Source: Caedimonas sp.
Lineage (GTDB): Bacteria; Pseudomonadota; Alphaproteobacteria; Caedimonadales; Caedimonadaceae
Assembly (NCBI GenBank): GCA_016794245.1
Contig: JAEUKR010000020.1
Location: 1-51,558, forward strand
Length of the DNA: 51,558 nucleotides
Direction: 5' to 3'
This document shows, piece by piece, positions 1-7,692 of this stretch (position 1 is the first letter of the stretch; each line of letters opens with the position of its first letter). Both the position numbers and the translations under genes were made by a program. The notes under the pieces are model-generated. The model was not told the DNA's origin. It made no database searches and was given only the letters and a program-made list of their open reading frames with translations.

Positions 1-186
1 CTTTAAAGAAGAGCGTTTGCCTGACCGACGCATCCGTAAATGCCCCGTCTCAACCTTGAGGCGTAGCCAATTATAAATCGTCTGACGAGGAAGCTTGAAA
101 ACTGTACTCGCTTCTTTTTGCGTATGACCGTCCTGAATATAGGACACTACGCGCTCTCGTAAATCTATACTGTATCCATAGCTCAT
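1..186 (-). pseudogene. IS630-type transposase, N-terminal part (cut by window edge)
   Basis: Reading the minus strand from an ATG at 186 gives about 62 residues starting MSYGYSIDLRERVVSYIQDG, followed by TQKEASTVFKLPRQTIYNWL. This is the helix-turn-helix (sigma-70 region 4-like) N-terminus typical of IS630-family transposase first ORFs: DLRERV, then a recognition helix ending TIYNWL. The frame is still open at base 1, so the gene continues outside the window and its completeness cannot be judged. An IS5-family element begins only about 40 bases from its start codon, so two different transposon families are stacked here. Typed as pseudogene only because it is truncated by the window edge. Confidence 0.75.
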
Positions 187-292
187 AAACCTACCATAAA
201 TATGACAAAACATAATGTCAATCAGCTATGGCACTGTTAACAAAATAAAATTTGTGTTAAAGTTTTTCTTTTATGATTGGGAGAAAAACACC

Positions 293-679
293 ATGAATCC
301 AAGGCACTGTCCTCTGTCACTGGCAGATTTTAAGCGAGAGATCGAACCTCACATTATTTCCTTTAAGAATCGGTCAGGCAGACCGACAAAGGTGAATCAT
401 TATAAGTTTTTTTGTGCTGTTCTGTATGTTCTGAGAACAGGCATCTCTTGGCGTGATCTTCCTTCTTTTTATGGTTTCTGGCATACGATTTATACGCGGT
501 TTAAGCGGTGGAGCGAAAATGGCTTATTTTGGCGCTTACTCTACCACTTGCAACAGAAAAAAAGGATTAAACTGGATTTTGTTTGGATAGACAGCACTAC
601 GATAAACTTACATCGTCATGGAGCAGGAAGTTTAAAAAAAAGGGATCTCAATGCGTTGGCAGAGGTCGAAAGGGGCTAA
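293..679 (+). CDS. IS5-family transposase, upstream ORF (orfA)
   Basis: DNA-binding and first catalytic part of a DDE transposase. The likely start is the ATG at 293 (MNPRHCPLSLADFKREIEPH), because the 26 codons upstream in the same frame read through the inverted repeat. The region around residues 34-60 (YKFFCAVLYVLRTGISWRDL) matches the DUF4096-type N-terminal domain of IS5 transposases. The first catalytic aspartate is in FVWIDSTTINLHRHGAGS. After SLKK this frame leaves the family pattern and stops at 679. The family sequence continues in the -1 frame. The run of eight A at 634-641 (codons TTA AAA AAA AGG) is the natural slip site. The full enzyme would be made only by ribosomes that slip. 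Confidence 0.85.
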   Translation: MNPRHCPLSLADFKREIEPHIISFKNRSGRPTKVNHYKFFCAVLYVLRTGISWRDLPSFYGFWHTIYTRFKRWSENGLFWRLLYHLQQKKRIKLDFVWIDSTTINLHRHGAGSLKKRDLNALAEVERG

Positions 680-1074
680 GCACAAAGGTTCACGTGGGAC
701 TTTCTCCTGGATTTATTCATAGCGCTTGTTTATCTGAGGGGCAGCGCGTGGATATGAAAGTTTTTTCAAACCTCTGGTCTGTAGGCGATTGGCAAGGGGT
801 TGTGTATGTCATTGCGGATAAGGGATACGACTATTATGAGGTTCGCAAGTGTTTAAAAGATGCGGGCAAGACACCTGTTATCCCTCGTAGAGAAGGAGCA
901 ATTTGTCCAGGTGTACGAGACAAAGAAAGATATCAAACACGCTCAAATATTGAACGATTCTTTGGAAAAATTAAGGAAAACAAGAGGCTAGCTTTGAGAT
1001 TTGATAAGCTTGATGTCACTTTCTTCTCTTTCTTTGCTCTCGCTTGTCTCAAAGTCCTAAACCTACTTTGTTAA
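583..1074 (+). CDS. IS5-family transposase, downstream ORF (orfB)
   Basis: Catalytic C-terminal part of the DDE transposase, in the -1 frame relative to the upstream ORF. Family-like sequence begins at the A8 run (KKGSQCVGRGRKGLSTKVH) and contains the second aspartate in YVIADKGYDYYEVR and the third catalytic residue in RSNIERFFGKIKENKRLALR. The ATG at 583 is probably not used: the codons before the A8 run are out of register with the family. Fusion by -1 slippage at 634-641 would give a transposase of about 260 residues, the usual size for the IS427 subgroup. An ordinary inactivating frameshift is the alternative, though the intact inverted repeats favour a functional element. Confidence 0.8.
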   Translation: MDRQHYDKLTSSWSRKFKKKGSQCVGRGRKGLSTKVHVGLSPGFIHSACLSEGQRVDMKVFSNLWSVGDWQGVVYVIADKGYDYYEVRKCLKDAGKTPVIPRREGAICPGVRDKERYQTRSNIERFFGKIKENKRLALRFDKLDVTFFSFFALACLKVLNLLC

Positions 1075-1081
1075 CAGTGCC

Positions 1082-1162
1082 ATGATTCAAAAAGACATTT
1101 CTCTTAAGATGATCGCTGAAGTGACGGGACTAGAAATAGAAACCATCCGTCAATTGACTTGA
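1082..1162 (+). pseudogene. 3' remnant of Rpn-family nuclease/transposase (PD-(D/E)XK type)
   Basis: Immediately after the IS, 26 codons read MIQKDISLKMIAEVTGLEIE, then TIRQLT and a stop. The pattern 'hydrophobic-LKMIAEVTGLEIETIRQL' is the conserved C-terminal helix of Rpn/PD-(D/E)XK family transposase-like proteins. Only the tail is left. No matching upstream part is recognisable on the other side of the IS, so this is probably debris of an older insertion or deletion. The short match makes the family call moderate. Confidence 0.5.
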
Positions 1163-1212
1163 AAAAATATTCGTTGGATCATGTATGTATGCTATTGCCT
1201 TCCGAAAGTGAA

Positions 1213-1243
1213 GGCCGGAGATTGGAAATTTCTCCCTCCGGCC
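1213..1243 (-). terminator. Rho-independent terminator of the secreted-protein gene
   Basis: An 8-bp perfect stem (GGCCGGAG / CTCCGGCC) encloses a 15-base loop just 10 bases past the stop of the minus-strand gene at 1253. In the direction of transcription it is followed by a weak T-rich stretch (TTCACTTTCGG). Its position and stem strength make it a plausible terminator. Confidence 0.6.
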
Positions 1244-1252
1244 ATAAACTCT

Positions 1253-1699
1253 TTACTTCTTGACAGGAGGCGGAGGAGGCGGATAGTTAGGCATTTTTTT
1301 AGGAGCAAGAGGATCAGATGATGGCAGGACAGGTGGCGGCGGAGCATCTGTGGGTGCAGGAGGCACATAGCTTGTCGCCTTGGCTACAAAATTTTGAACT
1401 TTTTGATTGTCCTTGGCAGATAATTTGGCAGGCGCATTATTCTTCAAATCCTGTATGAACTGCCAGAATGTTTTACTGGCGTTACAATTTCCGATCATCT
1501 TGTCCAGCATGCCATCCTTATGGTCACAATTTAAAGTGCACCACAAGATTTTGTCTTGATCGCTACAAACCTTAGCGTCGTCACAGACACCTGTGCAATG
1601 CTTGAATCCTCTTTTTAGAAAATTCAGACTTAAACTGTGGGCAGGCGTTGCTACTAAACCTGCCGCCACAAGCGTATACAAAAAACTTTTTAACTTCAT
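1253..1699 (-). CDS. Small secreted cysteine- and proline-rich protein, unknown function
   Basis: I do not recognise a family. The 148-residue product starts with a clear Sec signal peptide (MKLKSFLYTLVAAGLVATPA, cut near AHS-LS). A middle domain follows with seven cysteines between residues 35 and 73 (HCTGVCDDAKVC, WCTLNCDHKDG, NCNAS), likely disulfide-bonded. The C-terminal 40 residues are rich in proline, ending PNYPPPPPPVKK. The N-terminal region before the cysteines is basic. It stands alone, between mobile DNA and ispB, with its own terminator. An exported periplasmic or extracellular protein is safe to infer. A host-directed role is only a possibility suggested by the endosymbiont-like genome. 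Confidence 0.7.
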   Translation of the reverse strand: MKLKSFLYTLVAAGLVATPAHSLSLNFLKRGFKHCTGVCDDAKVCSDQDKILWCTLNCDHKDGMLDKMIGNCNASKTFWQFIQDLKNNAPAKLSAKDNQKVQNFVAKATSYVPPAPTDAPPPPVLPSSDPLAPKKMPNYPPPPPPVKK

Positions 1700-1951
1700 T
1701 TTCAGATCTCCCTTTTACAATCCGCTTTCATCCTAACAATGAAAAATTAAATTTTTATTAAAATGAAAGTAAAAGTATTTCTTAATCCAACGAAAACAGG
1801 AAAGAGATTCTCTGATTTTGGATACTGATCCAAACCACGAAAAAAAGACTGGATCTCTATCGCACTTTCGACGTCTCGCCATCACAAAAGAACCATCATG
1901 GTGTTGTTCGTTGTCATCATTCTGCGAAAAGCTATTCAGCGACTAAAAAAG

Positions 1952-2974
1952 TCAACTTGTTCTATCTATGACAAAAGAGGTTAATGCTTCCAAAGCCATT
2001 CGAAAGGGACCAGGAGAGAAAATACGCAGCTGCGTTTGCGCTTCCCGCGCATAACAAGTCGCGTTCTCAAGTGTGCGTTCAAGTGTCTTGTGCCTGGTCA
2101 TATAAGCGATTGCCTGATTGAAATCACCTTCTTTTTGCTGCAGCTCTCCAAGAGTTCTCTTCCAGAAAGCTTTTTCCTCAGGGGAAGCGCGTTCAAGAGC
2201 ATATACCACAGGAAGAGTCATTTTTCCCTCTCTAAAATCATCCCCCGCGTTTTTACCAAACTTTGCTTCACGCACGCTGTAATCAAGAGCATCATCCACC
2301 AATTGGAAAGCAATACCAAGATTGCGCCCAAAATTGGCGAGGGCTTCTCTCTCTTGAGCAGATCTCTCTGCCAAAACAGCGCCGATTTCGCTTGCCGCTT
2401 CAAAAAGCCTGGCCGTTTTGGACGTTACGACCTCAAGATAGCTTTCTTGTGTCGTTGCGAGATTCTGAGCCGTCAGCAACTGAAGCACTTCCCCTTGAGC
2501 GATGCTCGCAGAAGCGCTTGAAAGAATTGAAAGTATCTCCAGAGAACCGACTTCCACCATCAATTGAAAGGCACGACTGAACAGAAAATCTCCGACCAGC
2601 ACACTTTCCTGATTCCCCCATACTTCATGAGCAGAGACAACGCCGCGACGCATTGTGCTTTCATCCACCACATCATCATGAAGTAACGTTGCAGAATGAA
2701 TAAACTCGACACACGCCGCCAATGTAATGTGATGAACACCCTCATATCCACAAAGTTTGGTAGAGGCAAGTGTTATAAGGGGACGAATGCGTTTTCCGCC
2801 AGAAGCAATCAAATGGCTTGCCAACTGGGGAATAAGGCTTACAGGACTTTGCATACGATGCACTATCATCCGATTGACCGCTTTCAAATCGTCTTCAACC
2901 AGATGCAAAAGAGGTGTAAGGCTGGCCTTTGAATTTTGAGTATCAGGGGACGATTCAGGACATGGCGAGGACAT
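1952..2974 (-). CDS. ispB: Polyprenyl (octaprenyl) diphosphate synthase
   Basis: Long-chain trans-prenyltransferase adding isopentenyl diphosphate units to make the ubiquinone side chain. The product is 340 residues, normal for the family. The two Mg-binding motifs are present: D100-D101-x-x-D104 in LLHDDVVDESTMRRG and D227-D228-x-x-D231 in FQLVDDALDY. The residues before the first motif (IHSATLLHDD) are small, as in long-chain (C40-C50) enzymes. A basic GGKRIRPL near residue 59 binds diphosphate. It is divergent from the tRNA methyltransferase that starts at 3089. A second, short-chain synthase (ispA) lies at 39069-39959, which supports this one being the quinone-chain enzyme. Confidence 0.93.
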   Translation of the reverse strand: MSSPCPESSPDTQNSKASLTPLLHLVEDDLKAVNRMIVHRMQSPVSLIPQLASHLIASGGKRIRPLITLASTKLCGYEGVHHITLAACVEFIHSATLLHDDVVDESTMRRGVVSAHEVWGNQESVLVGDFLFSRAFQLMVEVGSLEILSILSSASASIAQGEVLQLLTAQNLATTQESYLEVVTSKTARLFEAASEIGAVLAERSAQEREALANFGRNLGIAFQLVDDALDYSVREAKFGKNAGDDFREGKMTLPVVYALERASPEEKAFWKRTLGELQQKEGDFNQAIAYMTRHKTLERTLENATCYAREAQTQLRIFSPGPFRMALEALTSFVIDRTS

Positions 2975-3088
2975 CTAAAAATTTTTCTCCAAAGCACAAC
3001 TTATTTTAATTCTATTCATTCGGATTCAGCTGCGTTAAACTGGCAACCTGGTTTACAACGCTTGAGTGAGCAATTTAGCAGGTTTGGA

Positions 3089-3823
3089 ATGATAACCACA
3101 ACTGATACTTTATTAAATGGCCGTGTTATTCTCGAACAACCCAAAGAAGGGTATCGGGTGGCTATTGATCCCATATTTTTGGCCTCGTCTGTTCCCGCCC
3201 ATAGCAATGAAATGGTTTTAGATGCAGGAGCAGGGGTTGGAGCGGCTATGCTTTGCCTGGCAGAGCGCGTAAGCAACGTTCATATTCTGGGGTTGGAAAT
3301 GCAACGCGAGCTTGCGACTCTGGCTTCCAAAAACATTCGCGCCAATCATCATCAAGGCCGACTGGAAGTCGTAAATGGTAATTTGCTGCGCTTTCCGCCA
3401 CGCATCGCAGCAGGATCCTATCATCATGTAATGGCCAATCCTCCTTATCATCAATCAACAAAAACAACGCTCTCCAAAGTAACGTCGAAGGCGCTTGCCA
3501 ATACAGAGTCAGAAGCGACACTGGCTGATTGGGTGAGCTTTTGTCACCTTATGGTCCGTCCCAAAGGATCCGTGACGTTTATTCACCGCGCGGATCGCCT
3601 CGATACAGTGTTGGCGCTTATGCATGGCAAGTTTGGCGACATTGTGGTGTTCCCCTTATGGACGGGTCCTGGAAAAGACGCCAAGCGCGTCATCATTCAA
3701 GGATATAAGAATACGTTTGGCGCCACACGACTTTCACAAGGGCTTTTGATCCACGATCAGGATAATCATATCACAAAAGAAGCCGATGACATTCTTCGGG
3801 GCGGGTTTGGACTTATGCTTTAG
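3089..3823 (+). CDS. tRNA1(Val) (adenine37-N6)-methyltransferase-like protein
   Basis: S-adenosylmethionine-dependent N6-adenine methyltransferase of the YfiC/TrmN6 group. It shows the SAM site (MVLDAGAGVGAAMLCLAERV, then GLEMQRELATLASKNI) and the N6-adenine catalytic motif NPPYH in HHVMANPPYHQS. The start was set at the ATG at 3089 (MITTTDTLLNGRVILEQPKE), where family similarity begins. The open frame extends back to 2936, but that would overlap the start of divergent ispB and adds sequence unlike the family. The product is 244 residues, as expected. The precise substrate (tRNA or other RNA/protein) is inferred from the family only. Confidence 0.82.
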   Translation: MITTTDTLLNGRVILEQPKEGYRVAIDPIFLASSVPAHSNEMVLDAGAGVGAAMLCLAERVSNVHILGLEMQRELATLASKNIRANHHQGRLEVVNGNLLRFPPRIAAGSYHHVMANPPYHQSTKTTLSKVTSKALANTESEATLADWVSFCHLMVRPKGSVTFIHRADRLDTVLALMHGKFGDIVVFPLWTGPGKDAKRVIIQGYKNTFGATRLSQGLLIHDQDNHITKEADDILRGGFGLML

Positions 3824-3992
3824 AACCTGTCTTGAGAGTTTGAATCGTGAGGTGAAAAGTGACTGTTTTTTGTAATCCGATGTTCACGCACTGATCGGTC
3901 ATACGGCACACAGAACTCATCGCGTGCGCCCTATCAAACCCTCAAATCTTATTAAACCCTGAAAGTGGAAGGATCTATATAGACAAAGGCCT

Positions 3993-4217
3993 TTACTTCT
4001 TCAGGCTGAATCCCTGATATCTCGAATTAAATTTCGAAAGCTGCCCGCCCGAATCCATCAAGCGATGTACGCCTGTCCAAGCGGGATGAGAAGAGGGGTC
4101 GATATCCAGACGCATTGTATCGCCTTCTTTGCCCCAGGTTGAGCGTGTCTCAAAAGTTGTGCCATCGGTCATCATAACTTTAATCGTATGATAATCAGGA
4201 TGAATGTCTTTTTTCAT
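3993..4217 (-). CDS. rpmE: 50S ribosomal protein L31
   Basis: A 74-residue L31 ([20 protein letters not shown] at the start; [20 protein letters not shown] and [12 protein letters not shown] at the end). The typical HPxxH start and the C-terminal domain joining the ribosome's bridge B1b are present. The four zinc-binding cysteines of the C+ form are absent, so this is the zinc-independent variant, common in Alphaproteobacteria. It is transcribed away from rnhA, and a repeat A fragment pointing towards it lies 30 bases upstream of its start. Confidence 0.93.
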   Translation of the reverse strand: MKKDIHPDYHTIKVMMTDGTTFETRSTWGKEGDTMRLDIDPSSHPAWTGVHRLMDSGGQLSKFNSRYQGFSLKK

Positions 4218-4247
4218 GGAACCAGATCCTCCAATTTATGCTCTTTA

Positions 4248-4327
4248 TATATCCTTCGTCTTTCAAACTGTGGGAGTGTTGGACATCGGGATTCGTCTTG
4301 CTCACATCTTGAAATACTTTGGGTATA
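4248..4327 (-). repeat. Repeat A, internally deleted copy upstream of rpmE
   Basis: On the minus strand this reads from CTATACCCAAAGTATTTC (4327 side) to GTTTGAAAGACGAAGGATAT (4248 side), matching both termini of the ~130-bp repeat. The central part with the GAGCGGTGAGTCCCGCG block is missing. The GAAGGATAT end faces rpmE, whose start codon is about 30 bases further on. Confidence 0.8.
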
Positions 4328-4449
4328 GCGAAGAGTTTTGGAACTTGCAAGAAAAAGCTTGGGGCTTCTCTGATTTCCTGAAGAGAGCGACTTGCACGAA
4401 CAAACGAAGTGTCATAGTCTGTTCCCGGTCTGCCGATCTATATCTGCCG

Positions 4450-4474
4450 CTTGAAAGGCGAAGGATATATATGA
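4450..4474 (+). repeat. Repeat A, 3'-terminal fragment upstream of rnhA
   Basis: CTTGAAAGGCGAAGGATATA matches the 3' end of repeat A in plus orientation, 17 bases before the rnhA ATG. The rpmE-rnhA divergent gap thus carries two fragments, each pointing at its own gene. The open frame 4204-4479 across this gap is repeat-derived and is not a gene. Confidence 0.65.
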
Positions 4475-4490
4475 ATTAAAAAGATTAGCG

Positions 4491-5009
4491 ATGATAATGA
4501 GGTTAATTGCTGTGAAATCTTCCCCCCCACAGATTGAGATTTTTGTCGATGGTGCATGTAGCGGAAACCCGGGACCAGGAGGATGGGGCGTGATCTTACG
4601 CTCAGCCCAAGGCGTAGAAAAAGAGCTTTCAGGCAGCGAGGCTCATACGACCAATAACCGTATGGAATTGATGGCCGCGATCAAAGGGCTAGAGGCGCTG
4701 AAAATACAGGCAAAAGTCACTCTTTATACCGACAGCATGTATCTGCGTGACGGAATGACCAGATGGATTCCAAAATGGAAACAGAACAATTGGCTCGATG
4801 CCCTGACCAGGGGGATCAAGAATCTCGATTTATGGCAACGTCTTGATGAATTGTCCCAGCAGTATGATATTGAATGGCATTGGATAAGAGGACATTCAGG
4901 TCATGTGGAAAACGAACGGGCAGATCTTTTGGCGCGCAATGCGATTGTTCAGCACATGATGCAAGAAACGATTCAGGACATCGCCTTTGAAGAAGAGAGA
5001 GGAGACTGA
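4491..5009 (+). CDS. rnhA: Ribonuclease HI
   Basis: Cleaves the RNA strand of RNA-DNA hybrids (Okazaki primers, R-loops). The catalytic DEDD set is visible: D20 in IEIFVDGACSGNPGPGGWG, E59 in TTNNRMELMAAIKGLEAL, D81 in LYTDSMYLRDG and D145 in ENERADLLARNA. The basic handle (RWIPKWKQNNW) is present. Length 172 with a short acidic C-terminal tail (FEEERGD). Starts at 4491, 4497 or GTG 4512 are all possible; 4491 is kept here. Its last 37 bases overlap the 3' end of the convergent dsbD gene. Confidence 0.94.
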   Translation: MIMRLIAVKSSPPQIEIFVDGACSGNPGPGGWGVILRSAQGVEKELSGSEAHTTNNRMELMAAIKGLEALKIQAKVTLYTDSMYLRDGMTRWIPKWKQNNWLDALTRGIKNLDLWQRLDELSQQYDIEWHWIRGHSGHVENERADLLARNAIVQHMMQETIQDIAFEEERGD

Positions 5010-6817
5010 GGTTTTGTTGCCTGAGAGAGGGCGTTTCGTAAACTTTCAATATTGAAAATTTCAGGCAAAATAATTCCTTCCGGCGCATACGGCCCAAAAA
5101 CAATATTAAAAGGTATGCCTGCCCGACCATATGACGCAAGATAATTGGCGATCAATGGATCGTGCCGCGTCCAGTCAGCCCGCATCAACACAATATCTTT
5201 TTGAGATAAAAGCTTTTCTCCTTCTTTCGAGTCAAACACCAAAACCTTGTTTACCTTACATGTAAGACACCAAGCAGCCGTAATGTCCACGACGACTGTT
5301 TTTTCTTGACGAACAAGGGTTGAGATAAGCTCAGGCTTAAAACGTCTCCACTGCTCTTTCCCATAAGAATTCACTGGGGGTGAAGAAACCGACACCAAGG
5401 GAACGACAAGCATAAAGACTACAACGAGCCAGTTGAGTTTTTTCACGTTGGAGCGCTTTTGTCCCAGCCAGAACAGAAAAATCATGACAAGCGCCCCTGC
5501 GCCCACATAAAAAGCAGTCACGCCAGAGGCGGTCTCACTCAAAATCCAAAGCAACCAGAGAGTTGTGACCGCCAGAACATATCCCAGAATATGCGATAAG
5601 GTGAGCATCCAGGATCCGGGTTTGGGCAACTTTAACCAATACCGCGGCAAAATCGCTCCCAACCAATAGGGCAAGGAAAATCCCGCTCCCAACACAATAA
5701 AGAACAGAAAAATTTCAGCGCCGCTGCGTGAGAATGCATAGCCAAGCGCCGTACCCAGGAAAGGCGCCGTACACGGTGTTGCCAGAAGAGTGGCAAAAAT
5801 GCCCGCGACAAAATCCTCCACCAGTCCCGCGTGATGTTCGTGCTCGTAGCCAAGGAGTTTGTTGATGCCCTCACGCACCGATAGGGGAAGCTCTATATCA
5901 TAAAAACCCCAGAGGTTGCTGGCAAAAAGAGTGGTGAGCACAATCAAAAATCCAAGGAAAGAGGGCTGTTGAAAATGGATGCCCCACCCCACGGACGCTC
6001 CCAGCGTATCCAAAAGAACGGCAAGCCCTCCCAAAAAGATAAATGACATCATAATGCCGGCAAAAGTTGCCAAAAAACTGGGGCGAAAATGAAGATGGCG
6101 TGCGGAAGAACGCCCTTTTTTCGCGATACTCATCATTTTCAGAGAGATGACGGGAAGCACACAGGGCATAAAATTCAGCGTAATCCCCCCTAAAAAGGCA
6201 AAGATCAGCATCATCAGGTACGATCTTTCTTCCTGAAAAGCACCAGCCTCCAACCCTTTTGCGGCGTCTCCCTTTAATTTGCGAAGAAGATCGGTCGCGG
6301 AGGTAGAGTTCGCGGAACCGGGAGCGACCGTAAAGGTCAACTCATGTCGTATGGGCATACAAACCTTTGAGCAGACCGAGTATGTTAAATGAAGATGGAG
6401 AACGAGAGGCTCTTGAGATCGAACCAGTTTAACGACCAAGGGAATAATCACTTCTCCTTCATAGGCATGAAAGATAAGTCCTTCGATGGAATACTTGTTG
6501 GAATTTGGCCACAGGATGTCAATGTTTTGAACATTTTTTGAGCGCGACCAATTGATTTCAGGCGCTGAAGAAAAAGCGGAAGACATGTTCTTTTTGTCCG
6601 GCGCATAAATTTTCCATGACGGGGCAAGCTTAAACCGAAGTCCCATCAAGATTTCCGTTGCCTCTCCAAGAGCTGTGGTGGAAGAAAGAATCTCTACTGA
6701 AAAAGGAGGGTGGTGTGATGAATAACGCGCTTGCGCTTGCGCTTTCTGTACGAAGCCTGCAAAACCTGTTATGATGAAAAAAAAGACAATACAAACGATA
6801 GACTTAGGAAAGGCCAT
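4973..6817 (-). CDS. dsbD: Thiol:disulfide interchange protein DsbD
   Basis: Moves reducing power from cytoplasmic thioredoxin across the inner membrane to periplasmic partners. The order is that of full-length DsbD (614 residues): signal peptide (MAFPKSIVCIVFFFIITGFA), periplasmic alpha domain with the cysteine pair in SVCSKVCMPIRHEL, a membrane domain with the paired cysteines in NFMPCVLPVISLK and LLATPCTAPFLGTALGYAF, and a C-terminal thioredoxin domain with CxxC in TAAWCLTCKVNK. In this host it would support cytochrome c maturation or disulfide isomerisation. It overlaps the end of convergent rnhA by 37 bases and is divergent from yqgE, with a repeat A copy between. Confidence 0.92.
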   Translation of the reverse strand: MAFPKSIVCIVFFFIITGFAGFVQKAQAQARYSSHHPPFSVEILSSTTALGEATEILMGLRFKLAPSWKIYAPDKKNMSSAFSSAPEINWSRSKNVQNIDILWPNSNKYSIEGLIFHAYEGEVIIPLVVKLVRSQEPLVLHLHLTYSVCSKVCMPIRHELTFTVAPGSANSTSATDLLRKLKGDAAKGLEAGAFQEERSYLMMLIFAFLGGITLNFMPCVLPVISLKMMSIAKKGRSSARHLHFRPSFLATFAGIMMSFIFLGGLAVLLDTLGASVGWGIHFQQPSFLGFLIVLTTLFASNLWGFYDIELPLSVREGINKLLGYEHEHHAGLVEDFVAGIFATLLATPCTAPFLGTALGYAFSRSGAEIFLFFIVLGAGFSLPYWLGAILPRYWLKLPKPGSWMLTLSHILGYVLAVTTLWLLWILSETASGVTAFYVGAGALVMIFLFWLGQKRSNVKKLNWLVVVFMLVVPLVSVSSPPVNSYGKEQWRRFKPELISTLVRQEKTVVVDITAAWCLTCKVNKVLVFDSKEGEKLLSQKDIVLMRADWTRHDPLIANYLASYGRAGIPFNIVFGPYAPEGIILPEIFNIESLRNALSQATKPQSPLSSSKAMS

Positions 6818-6840
6818 GAATCATCCTGTTATATACATTG

Positions 6841-6928
6841 CACCCAAAGGATTTCAGACTGTAGATAGGCGGACGCGTGGTGAGTCTCGATGTTCAATGC
6901 CTCTACAGTTTGAAAGACGAAGGGTAGC
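6841..6928 (+). repeat. Repeat A, shortened copy upstream of yqgE
   Basis: Both ends are present (CACCCAAAGGATTTCAGACT and ACAGTTTGAAAGACGAAGGG) together with a degraded middle (GGCGGACGCGTGGTGAGTCT). About 40 bases of the centre, including the GTACAT...GTAC core, are deleted. It lies in the dsbD/yqgE divergent gap and points to yqgE. Confidence 0.85.
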
Positions 6929-6973
6929 AGGTTCCCTGACTCTGTATTATCATATCTTTAAGACGATGAAACA

Positions 6974-7561
6974 ATGATTAAAGTAGCCCCCCATTTTCTA
7001 GAACAACAATATTTTACAGGTCAAGTGTTAATCGCAACACCTCAAATCATTGATTCGCGCTTTTCCCATTCTGTCGTTCTGATTTGCGGCCACGATCACA
7101 ACGGTGCTATGGGATTGATTTTAAATCAACTCATTGATGAATTAACATTCAAGGATCTCGTTGGGCAACTCAGCATTCAACCTTCAGACGCATTAAACAC
7201 AAACATTCCTGTTCATTTTGGGGGTCCTATCGAAATGGGGCGGGGCTTCGTGTTACACTCCACCGATTATTTGCATGAAACATCGATCAGAATTTCAGAT
7301 GAAATTGCTCTGACCTCTACACTAGAAATCCTCAATTTGCTGGCACAAGGGAAAGGACCCAAAGAAAAAATCCTTGCCTTGGGATATGCGGGATGGGGTG
7401 CTGGGCAATTGGAAATGGAGCTGCAAAAAAACAGTTGGCTACAAATGGAAGCAGATCCCGATCTGGTGTTTTCACGCGACCTTTCGGAAACGTGGCAAAA
7501 AGCATTGAAAAAGATGGGGGTGGATGCCGCGCTTTTATCCTCTCAAACCGGCCACGCCTAA
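6974..7561 (+). CDS. yqgE: YqgE/AlgH family protein
   Basis: Conserved cytoplasmic protein of unknown biochemical role (DUF179). At 195 residues it matches the family, with the hallmarks GQVLIATPQIIDSRFSHSVV, GAMGLILNQ, VHFGGPIEMGRGFVLHS and LALGYAGWGAGQLEMELQKN, and a C-terminal LQMEADPDLVF. It is transcribed alone, downstream of a repeat A copy that ends 45 bases before the start. The family identification is firm; no function is claimed. Confidence 0.93.
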   Translation: MIKVAPHFLEQQYFTGQVLIATPQIIDSRFSHSVVLICGHDHNGAMGLILNQLIDELTFKDLVGQLSIQPSDALNTNIPVHFGGPIEMGRGFVLHSTDYLHETSIRISDEIALTSTLEILNLLAQGKGPKEKILALGYAGWGAGQLEMELQKNSWLQMEADPDLVFSRDLSETWQKALKKMGVDAALLSSQTGHA

Positions 7562-7692
7562 AGCCTTTCATGAGCATGCTCTCCAAACATAAACGAAAGA
7601 CCAACCTCTTGCATTATCCTCTTTCCAGACACCAGTGATTTTTCGAGGGATGTGGTGCTGTGGTGCGCTTCAAAAGAGAGTTTAGAAATCTG

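Larger units (their letters stand above)
229..1082 (+). mobile_element. IS5-family insertion sequence (IS427-like, two overlapping ORFs)
   Basis: The element is bounded by perfect inverted repeats: GGCACTGTTAACAAA at 230-244 and its reverse complement at 1067-1081. The match extends by AT on both outer sides, so the exact target duplication (2-3 bp) cannot be fixed. It is about 0.85 kb long and holds one transposase split into two frames. No internal stop other than the frame change is visible, so it may still be active. It has landed between an IS630-type transposase start and the tail of an Rpn-family gene. Confidence 0.85.

Noticed and set aside
1700-1951. Possible transposase remnant in the gap before ispB
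   Set aside because: A plus-strand reading around 1800-1960 gives vaguely transposase-tail-like residues but has a stop and no clear motif.
4204-4479. 91-codon frame between rpmE and rnhA
   Set aside because: It translates repeat A fragments (SFVFQTVGVLDIGIRLAHIL) and overlaps the rpmE start; a by-product of the repeat.
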